64,000 nucleotides of DNA from Panagrolaimus kolymaensis (lineage: Eukaryota > Nematoda > Chromadorea > Rhabditida > Panagrolaimidae): the NCBI GenBank assembly GCA_028622995.1, contig JAJQJQ010000055.1, forward strand, positions 930,001 to 994,000, given 5' to 3'. Numbering within the stretch: the stretch's first letter is position 1; every line of letters starts with the position of its first letter. The position numbers were made by a program, and so were the translations under genes. This document shows positions 11,868-22,491 of the stretch, in pieces. The notes below the pieces were generated by a model that saw nothing but the letters and a program-made list of their open reading frames with translations, was not told the DNA's origin and did not search any database.

Positions 11868-13502
11868 TTACCATACTCTATAACGGTTATTACAAAAAGA
11901 AGAAGTAAATTCAAAATTAAGGCCATCATGAATTTCAAATGATGTTGTAATAATGAATTTATCATTTAGCCCTGGTGTTGTAACAAATTTAATGTCTCTT
12001 TGGTTTCTAGCTTGATTGATGAACTGAAAAAATTAAATTTTTAACAAAATAAAAAATAAACAAAAAATTTACGTACATCTAAATGAAATTTCTTTTTCTC
12101 AGTTCCTCCATCAAGTTTTATGGTTCCTTTAACCATAATTGGAATATTTAGAAAATCTTCTTTTTTCATTTCAAGAACAGTGTGAAATCGGGTATTGGAA
12201 CCACCAGCATCATAAAAGCGGATATTCAAAAATTTAAGGTTTGTAAAATTATTAGCAATAAAATTTATTAATTTTTTGGGACCCAAGATACTTGAAAAAT
12301 CCCGACATCCACCATTTATAACAAGTTTTTCGATTTTAGAAAAATTTCGGCTAAAAATTTTTTATCATTAAAATCATTTTTAGTTAAAGAATATATTTAA
12401 ATTTTTACCTTTGTGAAGGGATTTCATTGAAAAAATGAAAATGTTGCACAATTAATTCACGGCACGATGGAGGGATTGGAAGAAATGTTAGAGACTTTTG
12501 TCTTTTATCAATAATAGTTTCCAGACTTTCATTTTTCATCAAAGCTTCTTCAAATTTTTTTGGGATATTTTGTTCACAAGCCATAATAAAAGTTTTATAA
12601 TCTAAAAATAAACATAAAATTATTATTAGAACCGCCAATCTCACATCGAAAGAAAAAAAACTTACTTCCTCCTATAATTTTTTCAAAATCATATCTTTTC
12701 GTAACTTCTACATTCGGCCATGATTTAATTGTTAAAGTATTCATTTGTAAAAGAATTAAAGGTAGAATTGCTTTAAGTAATAAAGGGAATTTATATCCAA
12801 TGCAACGAGGAGTTTCTTCCTAAAAAATAAAAAAATGTTAGTAATGATTTTATTTTCTTCTTGTCAGCTTACAGAGGGAAGGGTTATACAAATTCCACGA
12901 ATGGTAATTTCCACATCTTCATTGATTTCTCGAAAATATGATAAAACAATTTCAAAGCTTTCTTTTCCAGAAAGCATAAACCTTTCTAGAGTTTCTAGCC
13001 AATTTTGAGGAGTCGCATCTTGAAGCGCTTGAACAAAAATATCTTTTAAAACATCGTTATTAAGAATAGGTTGGCTTTTTCGATCCTATAATACAGAAGA
13101 AAAAAATTATATTTTATAAACCAAAAAATTCTATGCTTACAAATGGCATTGTTTCCGCTAATTCTTTCAAACTTTTCTTGAGTTCATCTTTTTCTATTGT
13201 TATTTCTGTTTGGGTGGAATCTTTTCGAGCAATTTTTGTAGTCTGCAAAGAAAAAGAAATTTTTTAAATAATTAAGGGCCAAAGAATATTTTAAAAAAAG
13301 TTATTTTACTTACAGGTTTATCATCAGCATTGTCAACATCAACAACAAATAATTTTCTTGTTGATCTTGTTGAATATCGATGTTGAGCACTTATCTCGGC
13401 TGAAGCTAATGCATTGCAGCTTGGTGTAGTAGAGTTGCTTTCATGTTGACGCTTTCGCTGCACCACTTTTGATACGGTTTTGGTTTTAGAAGAAGAACTC
13501 AT
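11868..13502 (-). CDS. F-box-like lineage-specific family protein (intact paralog)
   Basis: Seven exons close in frame to 426 residues: 13502-13314, 13242-13141, 13085-12873, 12819-12666, 12601-12409, 12350-12077 and 12023-11868. The N-terminus is Ser-rich and basic (KVVQRKRQHES), resembling a nuclear-localisation signal. Exon 3 carries the family hallmark LERFMLSGKESFEIVLSYF after NNDVLKDIF, which I read as a divergent F-box helix pair. The C-terminal half has SCRELIVQHFHFFNEIPSQ and leucine-rich segments (IEKLVINGGC, LKFLNIRFYD), ending near IHDGLNFEF. Relatives: pseudogene 5158-6847, 29558-31209, the 34.6-kb remnant and 50626-52041. Role inferred as a substrate adaptor of a Cullin-type ligase; the exact function is unknown. 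Confidence 0.8.
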
Positions 13503-14089
13503 AGCAATATAAATTTAACTAAAAAATGGTTTAATTTTTATTTAACTGAGGAAATAGTAAACTCCACAAAAATATAAAAATTCAAGTAACCTCAAATTTA
13601 TGGAACGCAGAAAAAAAAAATTCAAAAGCTAGAATCTTCCAACAACAAAAAATGTTTAAAGAGGAATCAAAGTGCAAATCACAAATACAATGAATAAAAA
13701 GAGAAAGAAAAATCGATTTTTTTTACCGATAAACGTGCGCCAAAAAAAAAGAAGAAAGAAAAAAGTTATTTTTTTGCAACAATGAAAAACTTTGAAGAAA
13801 ATTGTTTACTTCGTGATTTCATGACGAACCACATACTCGGAGGCAAAAAAAATTGGGTCAATTGCCACGCAACAATAAAAAAAAAAGCGCGGCTCTTTTT
13901 CATAGGATTTACTTCGCTTTTGGCAATAGATGCGTTGAAATATAAAAAAGATTTAACATTTTCTTATTTTAAAACCATTAATAGAAAGAATTTCTTTAAT
14001 TTTAAAATTGTTTTCTTAACTATTCTTTATAAAAGGTTTATTAGGTTACACAAAAAGAAAAAAGCAAAAACATGGAAAAAAATTTTTGT
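13503..14089. other. Intergenic spacer
   Basis: AT-rich. A plus-strand open frame at 13782-14093 is Lys/Phe-rich and low in complexity, with no family match; I do not call it a gene. Confidence 0.5.
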
Positions 14090-14902
14090 TTAATAAAATT
14101 TTATATATGGAAGTTTTTCTTTTTCCCATTCTTGTACCAAAATATCGATACCTTCCACCAAAGCTGTGGAATAATTCCAAGGATTATTTACTAAAAATTT
14201 AAAATAAAAACGTGAATTTTTGCCTTGTAAATTGAAAGAATTATTTACAATAAATTTTGATAAAAGTTTAATATCCACATCAGGAGCCATTTTATAAAGT
14301 GACAAATCGAAAAATTCAAATTTTGTTTTGAATAATAAAGCATTCATATTTTCAAAAGTTTTTGATGAAAACGTTTCGATTTTACAGTCGTATATAAAAC
14401 TCATAAGATATGGAACCTTTTTAAGAACTCTGTCGCATGTCACCAAAAAGCCTTTATCATCTCGAATAATATTTGCATTCAGCCAAAGAGTAGTAATTCT
14501 CCCGCCATTTAAAAGAAAATCAATTTCATCCAAAGTTAAATGTTGATTAGACATTGCTAATTTTTTAAGATTACACCGATAAATGGCTTTCGAAAAATTT
14601 ATTGAAGCTCCTTTAAATATCGTAAGTTCATAATTCAGCCAATATTTTGATTTGTTCAGGGATAATTTTAATTTTCTTAACAATGGATTTTGTAGTATAT
14701 AATTATCATTTTCAAAATAGACATGTTTGTAAATAACAATAATCTTATTTTTGGAGAAAAAATATTTACAAGTTTTTTGAAGTTTTAGAAGTCCTCCAGC
14801 AGTTAAAGGGTTTTTAGTTATATATGAGATAATAACAAATGGAATAGAGAAATATTGAGGATTTGGAAAATCAAAAGTAGCAGGATTTGGATTAATATAC
14901 AT
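14090..14902 (-). CDS. F-box-like family 2 protein, single exon
   Basis: Uninterrupted 270-codon frame starting MYINPNPATF. Residues about 17-50 (YFSIPFVIISYI, then LLKLQKTCKYFF) have the spacing of a divergent F-box: a hydrophobic LP-like start followed by a Leu-rich segment ending in Cys-Lys-Tyr/Phe. The rest (LTLDEIDFLLNGGRITTLWL, then LVTCDRVLKKVPYLMSF) is a leucine-rich domain like those of nematode F-box expansions. The paralog at 15360-16088 is in divergent orientation 457 bp away, an inverted tandem duplication. No introns, unlike most genes here. Family assignment is inference. Confidence 0.75.
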   Translation of the reverse strand: MYINPNPATFDFPNPQYFSIPFVIISYITKNPLTAGGLLKLQKTCKYFFSKNKIIVIYKHVYFENDNYILQNPLLRKLKLSLNKSKYWLNYELTIFKGASINFSKAIYRCNLKKLAMSNQHLTLDEIDFLLNGGRITTLWLNANIIRDDKGFLVTCDRVLKKVPYLMSFIYDCKIETFSSKTFENMNALLFKTKFEFFDLSLYKMAPDVDIKLLSKFIVNNSFNLQGKNSRFYFKFLVNNPWNYSTALVEGIDILVQEWEKEKLPYIKFY

Positions 14903-15359
14903 TTGGCTATAACAGCTGCTAATTTTTGGAATAAATATTGTTAAATGGAAATTAAGAAAGGTGATTGCTTTTTTGAGTAATAAAAATGAAAATAGTTTGA
15001 AGAAATAACAAAAACAATATATGGAAAAAATAAGGCCACATCTTATTTTTTTTTGAAGTGTTTATTGTTTTTGAGCCCATTCTATTTTTATGCCTTGTAT
15101 GCCATTGACCTTATCAATACTAAATCATAATTAATTACTAAGAGGCATCCTATATATAAATTATCTCAAGGGTGTTTACAAGTAAAGGGAAAATAAGATC
15201 AAATCGGAAAAATTGTAAACACTTGAAAAATTGATTTGGCTCCATTTAATTATATTTTCCTTGCTTTGCAAAAGTTTATTCAATTTTTTTTTTGCCAACG
15301 CTGCAAAGAAAGCCACAGTCACCTTTCATTATTACCAATATCTTAAATTTATTGTTAAA
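14903..15359. promoter_or_regulatory. Divergent promoter region of the two family-2 genes
   Basis: 457 bp between two start codons that point away from each other, so it must hold both upstream regions. AT-rich; I see no specific element. Confidence 0.45.
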
Positions 15360-16088
15360 ATGAGTTCTTATCGTCACTATTTTACAAATCCTCATCATCC
15401 TGCTACTTTCAATTCTTGTCGTCGACAACATTTTTCCCTTCCATTTGGTTTAATTTCATATATTTCAACTAACTCCTTCAAAGCGGAAGAGCTTGAAAAA
15501 CTTCAAAAAAGTTGCAAGTATTTTTTCTTCAAAAACCAAATCGTTATTGTTGATAAAGATGTCTTTAATCGACATGGTTATTTACACCACCCTCAGTTTC
15601 CAATAATAATATTTTCTCAAAACAATTCAAAGTATTGGCTTAATTCCGAGATTCCTAAAGATGGAAATATGAATTTTTTGAAAGCCATTTATCGGTGTAC
15701 TCTTAAAAAATTAAAAATTTGTTATCAAAATTTGACTTTGGATGAAATCGATTTTCTTTTAAATGTTGGAAAAATTACTACTCTTTGGCTGCATAAAATA
15801 GTTATTCGAGATGATTATGGATTTTTGGTGACATGCGACAAAATTCTTGCAAAAGTCCCAAATCTAAAATGTTTTCATTATGCATGTAAATTAGAAACAT
15901 TTTCAACTATTTCTTTTGAAAAAATGAACTCTTTATCATTCAGAACGAAATTCGAATTTTTCGGCATGGATATTTATAAGATTGTTCCAGATGCTGATAC
16001 TAAAGTTTTACTCAAATTTGTTCAAAGAAACGTTCAAGAGCACGCATCTCCTTTTTATAATATTTGTTTTAAATTGGATGAAGTTTGA
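15360..16088 (+). CDS. F-box-like family 2 protein, paralog with short C-terminus
   Basis: Single-exon frame of 242 residues. I start at the ATG at 15360 (MSSYRHYFTNP) because that aligns with the start of its divergent neighbour; the frame is open further upstream but has no ATG. It shares the F-box-like N-terminus (FSLPFGLISYI, then LEKLQKSCKYFF) and the block LTLDEIDFLLNVGKITTLWL. It stops at KLDEV, about 30 residues short of the neighbour (which continues about WNYSTALVEGIDILVQEW), so it is slightly truncated at the C-terminus. Function unknown; adaptor role inferred. Confidence 0.72.
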   Translation: MSSYRHYFTNPHHPATFNSCRRQHFSLPFGLISYISTNSFKAEELEKLQKSCKYFFFKNQIVIVDKDVFNRHGYLHHPQFPIIIFSQNNSKYWLNSEIPKDGNMNFLKAIYRCTLKKLKICYQNLTLDEIDFLLNVGKITTLWLHKIVIRDDYGFLVTCDKILAKVPNLKCFHYACKLETFSTISFEKMNSLSFRTKFEFFGMDIYKIVPDADTKVLLKFVQRNVQEHASPFYNICFKLDEV

Positions 16089-16770
16089 AATTATTAAACG
16101 ACGCAGAAAAAAAGGCTCAATCTTGTATTTAAAAAATGGAAAGTTTTTTTAAATTGTTTTTCACTCTCGTTTTTTTATATATTTTTTCTGTACTTTTTAA
16201 TAAATCATTTTTCTAAATCAGATTGATGAAACCATATACGATAAAACGTGGCTGATATTAGTTTATAAAAAGCATTTTACAAACTTTCAATTCATTTGGT
16301 TATCACAATTCTCCTCTTGCTTTATTGAACCATTTATCTTATTTATTCAAAAAACAAATTTTTAAAGGTTAAAAAAAAGACAAATTAAAAAACCTCAACA
16401 ACATATCAACAATAACTAACTAACTAACTTTTTTTTGCTTCCTTCATTTTCGATCGCGAGAGCAGGCAGCAGCTGTCAACCAATATGAAAAGATCAATGA
16501 TGCCAGGAGCTTAACTTAACTCAAATGCAAAAAGAAAAAAGTAAGAAAAAAAAGATACCCAAAAGCAAAAAAAGCTTCATTACATCGATCTCTTTCTTTT
16601 ACTCACTGCTGGCGGGCGTTGGTTGTTCTCGCATGTGTTTGTTTTTAGTTGCTTTGTGGAGGTATTAGTTAGTTAGTTTTTTTATTTTTGACACTATTGA
16701 TCTCAAAAAAAAAAAATTATTTGTTGTTGAGAAATATTTTGTTGGTTATTATTGAGTTGAGTCATCAATC
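16089..16770. other. Upstream region of the sarcoglycan gene
   Basis: AT-rich with short taac repeats (actaactaacta near 16416) and a GC-richer patch around 16450-16480. No gene supported. Confidence 0.45.
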
Positions 16771-19700
16771 ATGCTATTATCATGGAAATATTATTATATA
16801 TTTTATTCAATTTTATTTTATTTAATTTCTTGGGTTTCGGCCAAGGTTTCCGCTTTAGCTAAAAGTCAAGAAGTCAATGCAATTAAAGGACAATTTATGT
16901 CACATATGTTACATTCAGCATATTTTTTTCCACATACAGGTAAGGAGGGAAATGCATTTTATAGGTTGCCGGAAATTAAATTTCTAACTATAATTTTTGG
17001 AATTTTCTTCAAATTTTGAAGAGTTTTTTATTCACAAAATAAAGATGCGCATTGAAAAAAAGTTTTTTCACTTTTTTATGTTTATAAAGACAAAATCTTT
17101 ATTATTCTCGAACCTTTTTTAATTTCTTTATAAAACCATTAACTAAATAATTATATTTTAGTTGACGTAAAATGGTCTGCCACCGCTCAAGGCAAGCCAG
17201 ATCTACCAGTATGGTTGCATTTATTTCATTCAAAACATAAATCCATTGCATATTTAATTGGTACTCCTGTAACTCCATTTAATCAAATTACCATTCATAT
17301 AATTGCAAGGCGTGAGGATACATTTGCGATGGCAGAACAATTTTTAACTTTTGTATTAAAAGATGATCCAAAGTTTAATACTTCAACGCAGCAAATTGTG
17401 GAAATGTTAGTTAAAAATGTGGAACCTGAAGAATTTTTTAATGATCGAAGGGGAAAAGTTGAAAGATTTGAAAAAGCTATAAAAGAAACATTTCGAGGAA
17501 AATTTATTAATCCATATATATTTAATATTATTCCTGAAGTGAGAAATGAACCAAATAAATTATATCAACATTATTTAAAGCAACAAAAATTTGGGTTAGT
17601 TTTTCATCAAATTTTTTTCCAAGCGTTCGTTGTGAGTGCATTCATAGATTTTTCATTTTGGTCATTTTTTTATAAAAATTTAAGCTTTAGAAGAAAAAAA
17701 TTAGAAAACTGTTTTTGTCACGCAACCAAAAGTTTTCCACAGATTCTTCCATGTTATTTCATTTTTGGAATAAATTTTGGCTCTTGAAGCCAAAATTTTA
17801 TTAGAAAATGTTAACTCACAACAAAATAAAATTTATGAAACACTTTTTTCGAAAAAATGGAAAAGCTTTTTGTCTATGAACTACCCTGAATTTTACTTTC
17901 GTATTTTTTTAATTTTTTTACTCTCCACTGGTTTTTTTAGTTCACTGATAAAAATTGGAACCCAAAAATTCTTCCATCCAAATGTCAAAAAATTAATGAT
18001 TGATTTACATGAAAGTCCAAACTATTGTAATCGAAGCGAAGTGATACCATTAAATAAACATTTTGCACCAGAATTTTTAATTAATTGGTGTTCATTCAAG
18101 CTTGTAAGTTTTTTTTCATTTTTAAAACCAATTCTGTCAATTTTTTTAAAACGGCCGGCACAGGCAAAATTTTTTTTTCTGAGATAGCTTTACCAATGTT
18201 TTCGCACATGCTTAGCTTGGCTAAATCCAAGAGGATTTGGCCAATTGTTACCATATTCATGGAGATACAGCTACTTGAAGGTTAATGGTTGAATTAATTC
18301 AAAATTATGCCATAATTCATTCTTTCGTTATTATTTTATATTCTCTTATGATTAATAGGTTTTCGACCATGGAGAATCCGAATTTGACTACCATTACTCT
18401 TCATGTATATGCTAAACATCGATTTTTCACCAACATGGCATGGTTTTTGGCGTGCCACGGGTCACAGACTTCCGTCCGCAAGATATGACTATCACCATTG
18501 GAAAGAGCATGTTTTTTTACCCCTAGTGGTGACTATATATATTAAATCCAGGTCGACTACTATCATTTATGAATTTTTGAATGTTTCTTTTTACATAAAT
18601 CCACCAACAAGATCATTAAGAAAAATATCGAAAAAATTCATAAAGTCATTTAAAAAATCAGGAAAGCTTACACAACCGTAAAATCAATGCTCCTGAATTT
18701 TTTGGTAACAATTTTACCCTCACTTGTTATGATACATCGTGCACCTCGACCACTTGAAGCACTAACAGTGCTTAATGAACTTCAAAAATGTGTATAAATT
18801 CAGAAACTCTTATTTTTATTCTAGAATTATGTTTTTTATATGTTTTCGAGGTCGTAGAATTCGAATTTGAAGCAAGCTTCCCAGGGTGAATAGATAATTT
18901 TTGAGTTATGAACACATCAAATATGCAAATTTTCATATCCCAAGATCAATGCTTTTAGTAAGAAAAAATAATGAAACGGAGGTCAAATTCGAATTCTACG
19001 ACATCGAATTGGTATTGTACAAATGATTCTAGAATAAAAATAAGAGTTTCTGAATTTATACACATTTTTGAAGTTCATTAAGCACTGTTAGTGCTTCAAG
19101 TGGTCGAGGTGCACGATGTATCATAACAAGTGAGGGTAAAATTGTTACCAAAAAATTCAGGAGCATTGATTTTACGGTTGTGTAAGCTTTCCTGATTTTT
19201 TAAATGACTTTATGAATTTTTTCGATATTTTTCTTAATGATCTTGTTGGTGGATTTATGTAAAAAGAAACATTCAAAAATTCATAAATGATAGTAGTCGA
19301 CCTGGATTTAATATATATAGTCACCACTAGGGGTAAAAAAACATGCTCTTTCCAATGGTGATAGTCATATCTTGCGGACGGAAGTCTGTGACCCGTGGCA
19401 CGCCAAAAACCATGCCATGTTGGTGAAAAATCGATGTTTAGCATATACATGAAGAGTAATGGTAGTCAAATTCGGATTCTCCATGGTCGAAAACCTATTA
19501 ATCATAAGAGAATATAAAATAATAACGAAAGAATGAATTATGGCATAATTTTGAATTAATTCAACCATTAACCTTCAAGTAGCTGTATCTCCATGAATAT
19601 GGTAACAATTGGCCAAATCCTCTTGGATTTAGCCAAGCTAAGCATGTGCGAAAACATTGGTAACTCTATCTCAGAAAAAAAAATTTTGCCTGTGCCGGCT

Positions 19701-21096
19701 TTCTTGAAAATATTAAAATAAATTGGTAGAATTGGTTTTAATTATTGCTTTTTTCCATTTTTAGCTTATATTTTTTTCTTTGACATATTTTATCGTAATT
19801 TTTTATATTTTAATTTCCAGAATAATATGACAATGATAAAATCTTTGGCAAAAAAAGATAAATATGAAAGAATTGAAAAATCAGCCATTATTAAACCTGA
19901 AACTAAAAAAAATGGCGAAGATAAAGTTGCATTAAAAACATTTATGCAAGAAGAATCCAGTTTTACTCCAACTAGTGCATATCATGTTTGGGAAAGTGTA
20001 TTGGTAAGAGAGCCTTATTTTTATAACATATTTATGAGGAGGTAGATATAGTAGCTGACGTGGGAGGCGGTAAAGCTGTAAATTGCCTTCTTACAAACCC
20101 ATTTTAACTTTTTTGGGCTATAAATCAAAAAAAATATCTAAAAGGTTTATTGAGTAAATCGAGTAAAATTAATAGGCTACAAAAAACAGTATATTTATTT
20201 TGAAAATCATTGAATGATTTTGGCAGCCAAAAATATTTTTTAGGTAAAAACTCATACATAAAATTCATAAAAAAATTTCAGATATTTCCATCGTTGGCAG
20301 TTTTATGCATTATTTTGGTTTTGATTTTAAGCGTCATATTTTTTGGTCGTCGTGAAGGCCAACATTGGAGAGATTATAAAACGCCAAAGTACGTTCTTTT
20401 TTTACGGTGTTTTGCATTTTACCTTTTTTCTGTTTATAAAAAAATTAGAAAAAAAGATAATTAAAAAATATTATATAAAATAATTCATTTGTCCATAAAA
20501 ATTTATTTTTAGAGAGCAATTACAAGAATATTTAAATTTAAGAGAATCGCAAAAGCATTTACGTGAATTATCAGTTCAACGACAAATTTTACTTATGAAT
20601 AGTGATCGACAAAAATCTAATACTCCCATAGGAATTGGAACTTTTTTACAGCCCATTCAAGCTGGAGGAGATTATTATTCTTCATCGCCAAATAAAAAAA
20701 GTCCACCCAAAATTACATTGGATAATAATGAAAGTGATGCTTCCTTCGACCAACGAAGAATAAGTTTAGGTAAGTTTGTGTTTTAAGCTTTCTAGGATTA
20801 TTATGAGAAAAAAATGGAAAGTATAAATTCTTTTTTTACAACTACAAAAAAATTTTTCAGGAAATGAAATAGAAAATGAGCCATTTATTCCTCAAAGGTC
20901 GTCGGTTGCAAAACAAACCGTTGCAGAAGCTGCAAAAGCCACGGGTTCTTTGCTACATTTATACCGTAACCCAGTGGATGACACGGAAGATGATGAAGAA
21001 AATAATGTTAATGGGGATGGCGATAGGGATAGAGACAAAGAAGATGAAGAAGAAGAACAACAACAACATCATAATCGAAACCACCACCATCGATAA
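16771..21096 (+). CDS. sgca-1: Alpha/epsilon-sarcoglycan
   Basis: Seven exons close in frame to 515 residues: 16771-16939, 17162-17594, 17941-18103, 19821-20003, 20282-20388, 20513-20769 and 20861-21096. A signal peptide (about 1-24) precedes an ectodomain with the family pattern KPDLPVWLHL and PVTPFNQITIHIIARRED. A conserved Cys cluster region follows (PNYCNRSEV, INWCSF). A single transmembrane helix (about 320-338) leads to GRREGQHWRDYKTP and a cytoplasmic tail ending in acidic, Gln- and His-rich runs. It is a subunit of the dystrophin-associated sarcoglycan complex that stabilises muscle membranes. Intron 3 (18104-19820) contains a 1.6-kb fold-back transposon, yet flanking splice sites and frame are intact. 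Confidence 0.9.
18126..19737. mobile_element. Fold-back DNA transposon with TTAA target, copy 2 (intronic)
   Basis: 1612-bp inverted-arm element of the same family as 8189-9803, in opposite orientation: the end types CCAATTCTGTC and CCAATTCTACC are swapped. Flanked by TTAA at 18122-18125 and 19738-19741. Arms of about 750 bp surround a loop near 18870-18980 whose sequence is the reverse complement of the copy-1 loop. It lies wholly in intron 3 of the sarcoglycan gene, starting 22 bp after the donor, so the pre-mRNA would carry a very long hairpin. Confidence 0.88.
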
Positions 21097-21339
21097 TCAT
21101 CTACTGCCATTTCTAAAACTTCCGAGGATAATAAATTTTTGGCAGGAAAAAACTTAAAAACTTTCATGAGCTCCAATTTTTTTAAATTTTGTGAAAAAAC
21201 TAACACAAACTTTTTACAATGTTTTTCATTTTTTTATTTTCATTTTTTTACACATTAAAACAATTTTTTTAAATAAAAACAAAAACAAACAATGAATGAA
21301 TGAAAAAAATATGCACAAAAAAATTTACATATATTATTT

Positions 21340-21672
21340 TTATATAGGACTGCCCCGTTTTTCATTCGTTTGAATTATCGCTGCCGCATTATTTTGAGAA
21401 ATAGGAAGTTCAATGCCATCAAAATTATTTAATGGTGCCACAATTTTACGTAAACCATATAATTTACAAACCAATAATGAAACCAATCCCGCCATTAATG
21501 GAATTGCAGTAAATAAAACCACCAAAAATGCCGTGTTTGCTCCCTTCCATGCTATAACATCTGAAGGACCTGTGCCATTAATTTGATAATTTAGAGATGA
21601 TTCTGCTGCCGCTGTTGCTTCTATCGAGTAATAAGAAGAAGTTTCATTTGTTGTTGTTTCATTATCAAACAT
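21340..21672 (-). CDS. Small single-pass membrane protein, unknown
   Basis: Single-exon frame of 110 residues. The N-terminal ~45 residues are polar with N-glycosylation sequons (NETT, NETS, NGT). One hydrophobic helix (about FLVVLFTAIPLMAGLVSLLV) is followed by a basic KLYGLRK stop-transfer, which fits a type I or III topology with a cytoplasmic tail. No signal peptide. It lies convergent to the sarcoglycan gene, 243 bp from its stop, and downstream of the GPCR on the same strand. I do not recognise the family. Confidence 0.55.
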   Translation of the reverse strand: MFDNETTTNETSSYYSIEATAAAESSLNYQINGTGPSDVIAWKGANTAFLVVLFTAIPLMAGLVSLLVCKLYGLRKIVAPLNNFDGIELPISQNNAAAIIQTNEKRGSPI

Positions 21673-22491
21673 ATCAAATTTAGTTTTTCTATTAATTTTT
21701 CTTTTAATAAAAAATTTAATAATACAAAAATAAAAATAATTAGAGTTGAAAAAAATATAATAAATTTTCAGCTTTCTTAAGTTTTTTTTAACGGCAATAA
21801 AATTAATATTTTCTTTTCCTTTTTTTTCACATGGGTTAGTTAAGCTATTGAGTTGAGTACTTTGACAACAAAAAATAAATAGGTGTCCCTTGAGAAAATA
21901 AGAAGGAAAGGAACAGAAAAAAAGTGTGTTTTCTCCGCCCTTTTTTTAGGTATATTTTGAGAAGAAAAAGAAAAAATAGGTAAAAATTCTGCTTCATTAA
22001 AAAAATAATTTCTTTTTTCCTTCTTTTTTCTTTCCAATTTTTAAAATACGGCAAATGTAAGTAATAGCATCGTTGTCGTTGTCTCAGCAACTCCATTTTA
22101 TTTATTTGATAAATAATAATCCTTTTCTATTCTCTTCTTAATTTTTTTCTTTTTGAATAAAGGAAAGGGAAAGAAAAATTATTTCTTATTCAAGAAGACG
22201 ATGATGATGTTGTTAAAAAATAATGGAGTAATTATTACTTTTTCTTTTCATCGGTGTTTTTTTAGAAGTTAAGATAAATAAATATTGTTGCCATTCACCG
22301 CTTTTTCTTTATTTGAGGAAGCTTGAAAGATATTGAAATTAAGGAGATATTCAAAAAAATGGAATTTTTCGTTATGAGACACTTTCATTAATTTATAAAA
22401 AATATTTTCTTTTCGGGAAACTATTTTGTGTGGAGTTTGGTGGAAGGTTTCAAAACTTTTTTTAAAAAGGTTTTTGATGGCTGGTTTAAAG
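21673..22491. other. Spacer between GPCR 3' end and small membrane gene
   Basis: AT-rich; frames at 21840-22096 are Lys/Phe low-complexity. Nothing supported. Confidence 0.5.

Noticed and set aside
13782..14093. 103-codon plus-strand frame
   Set aside because: Lys/Phe low-complexity composition, antisense to nothing conserved, no splice or family support.
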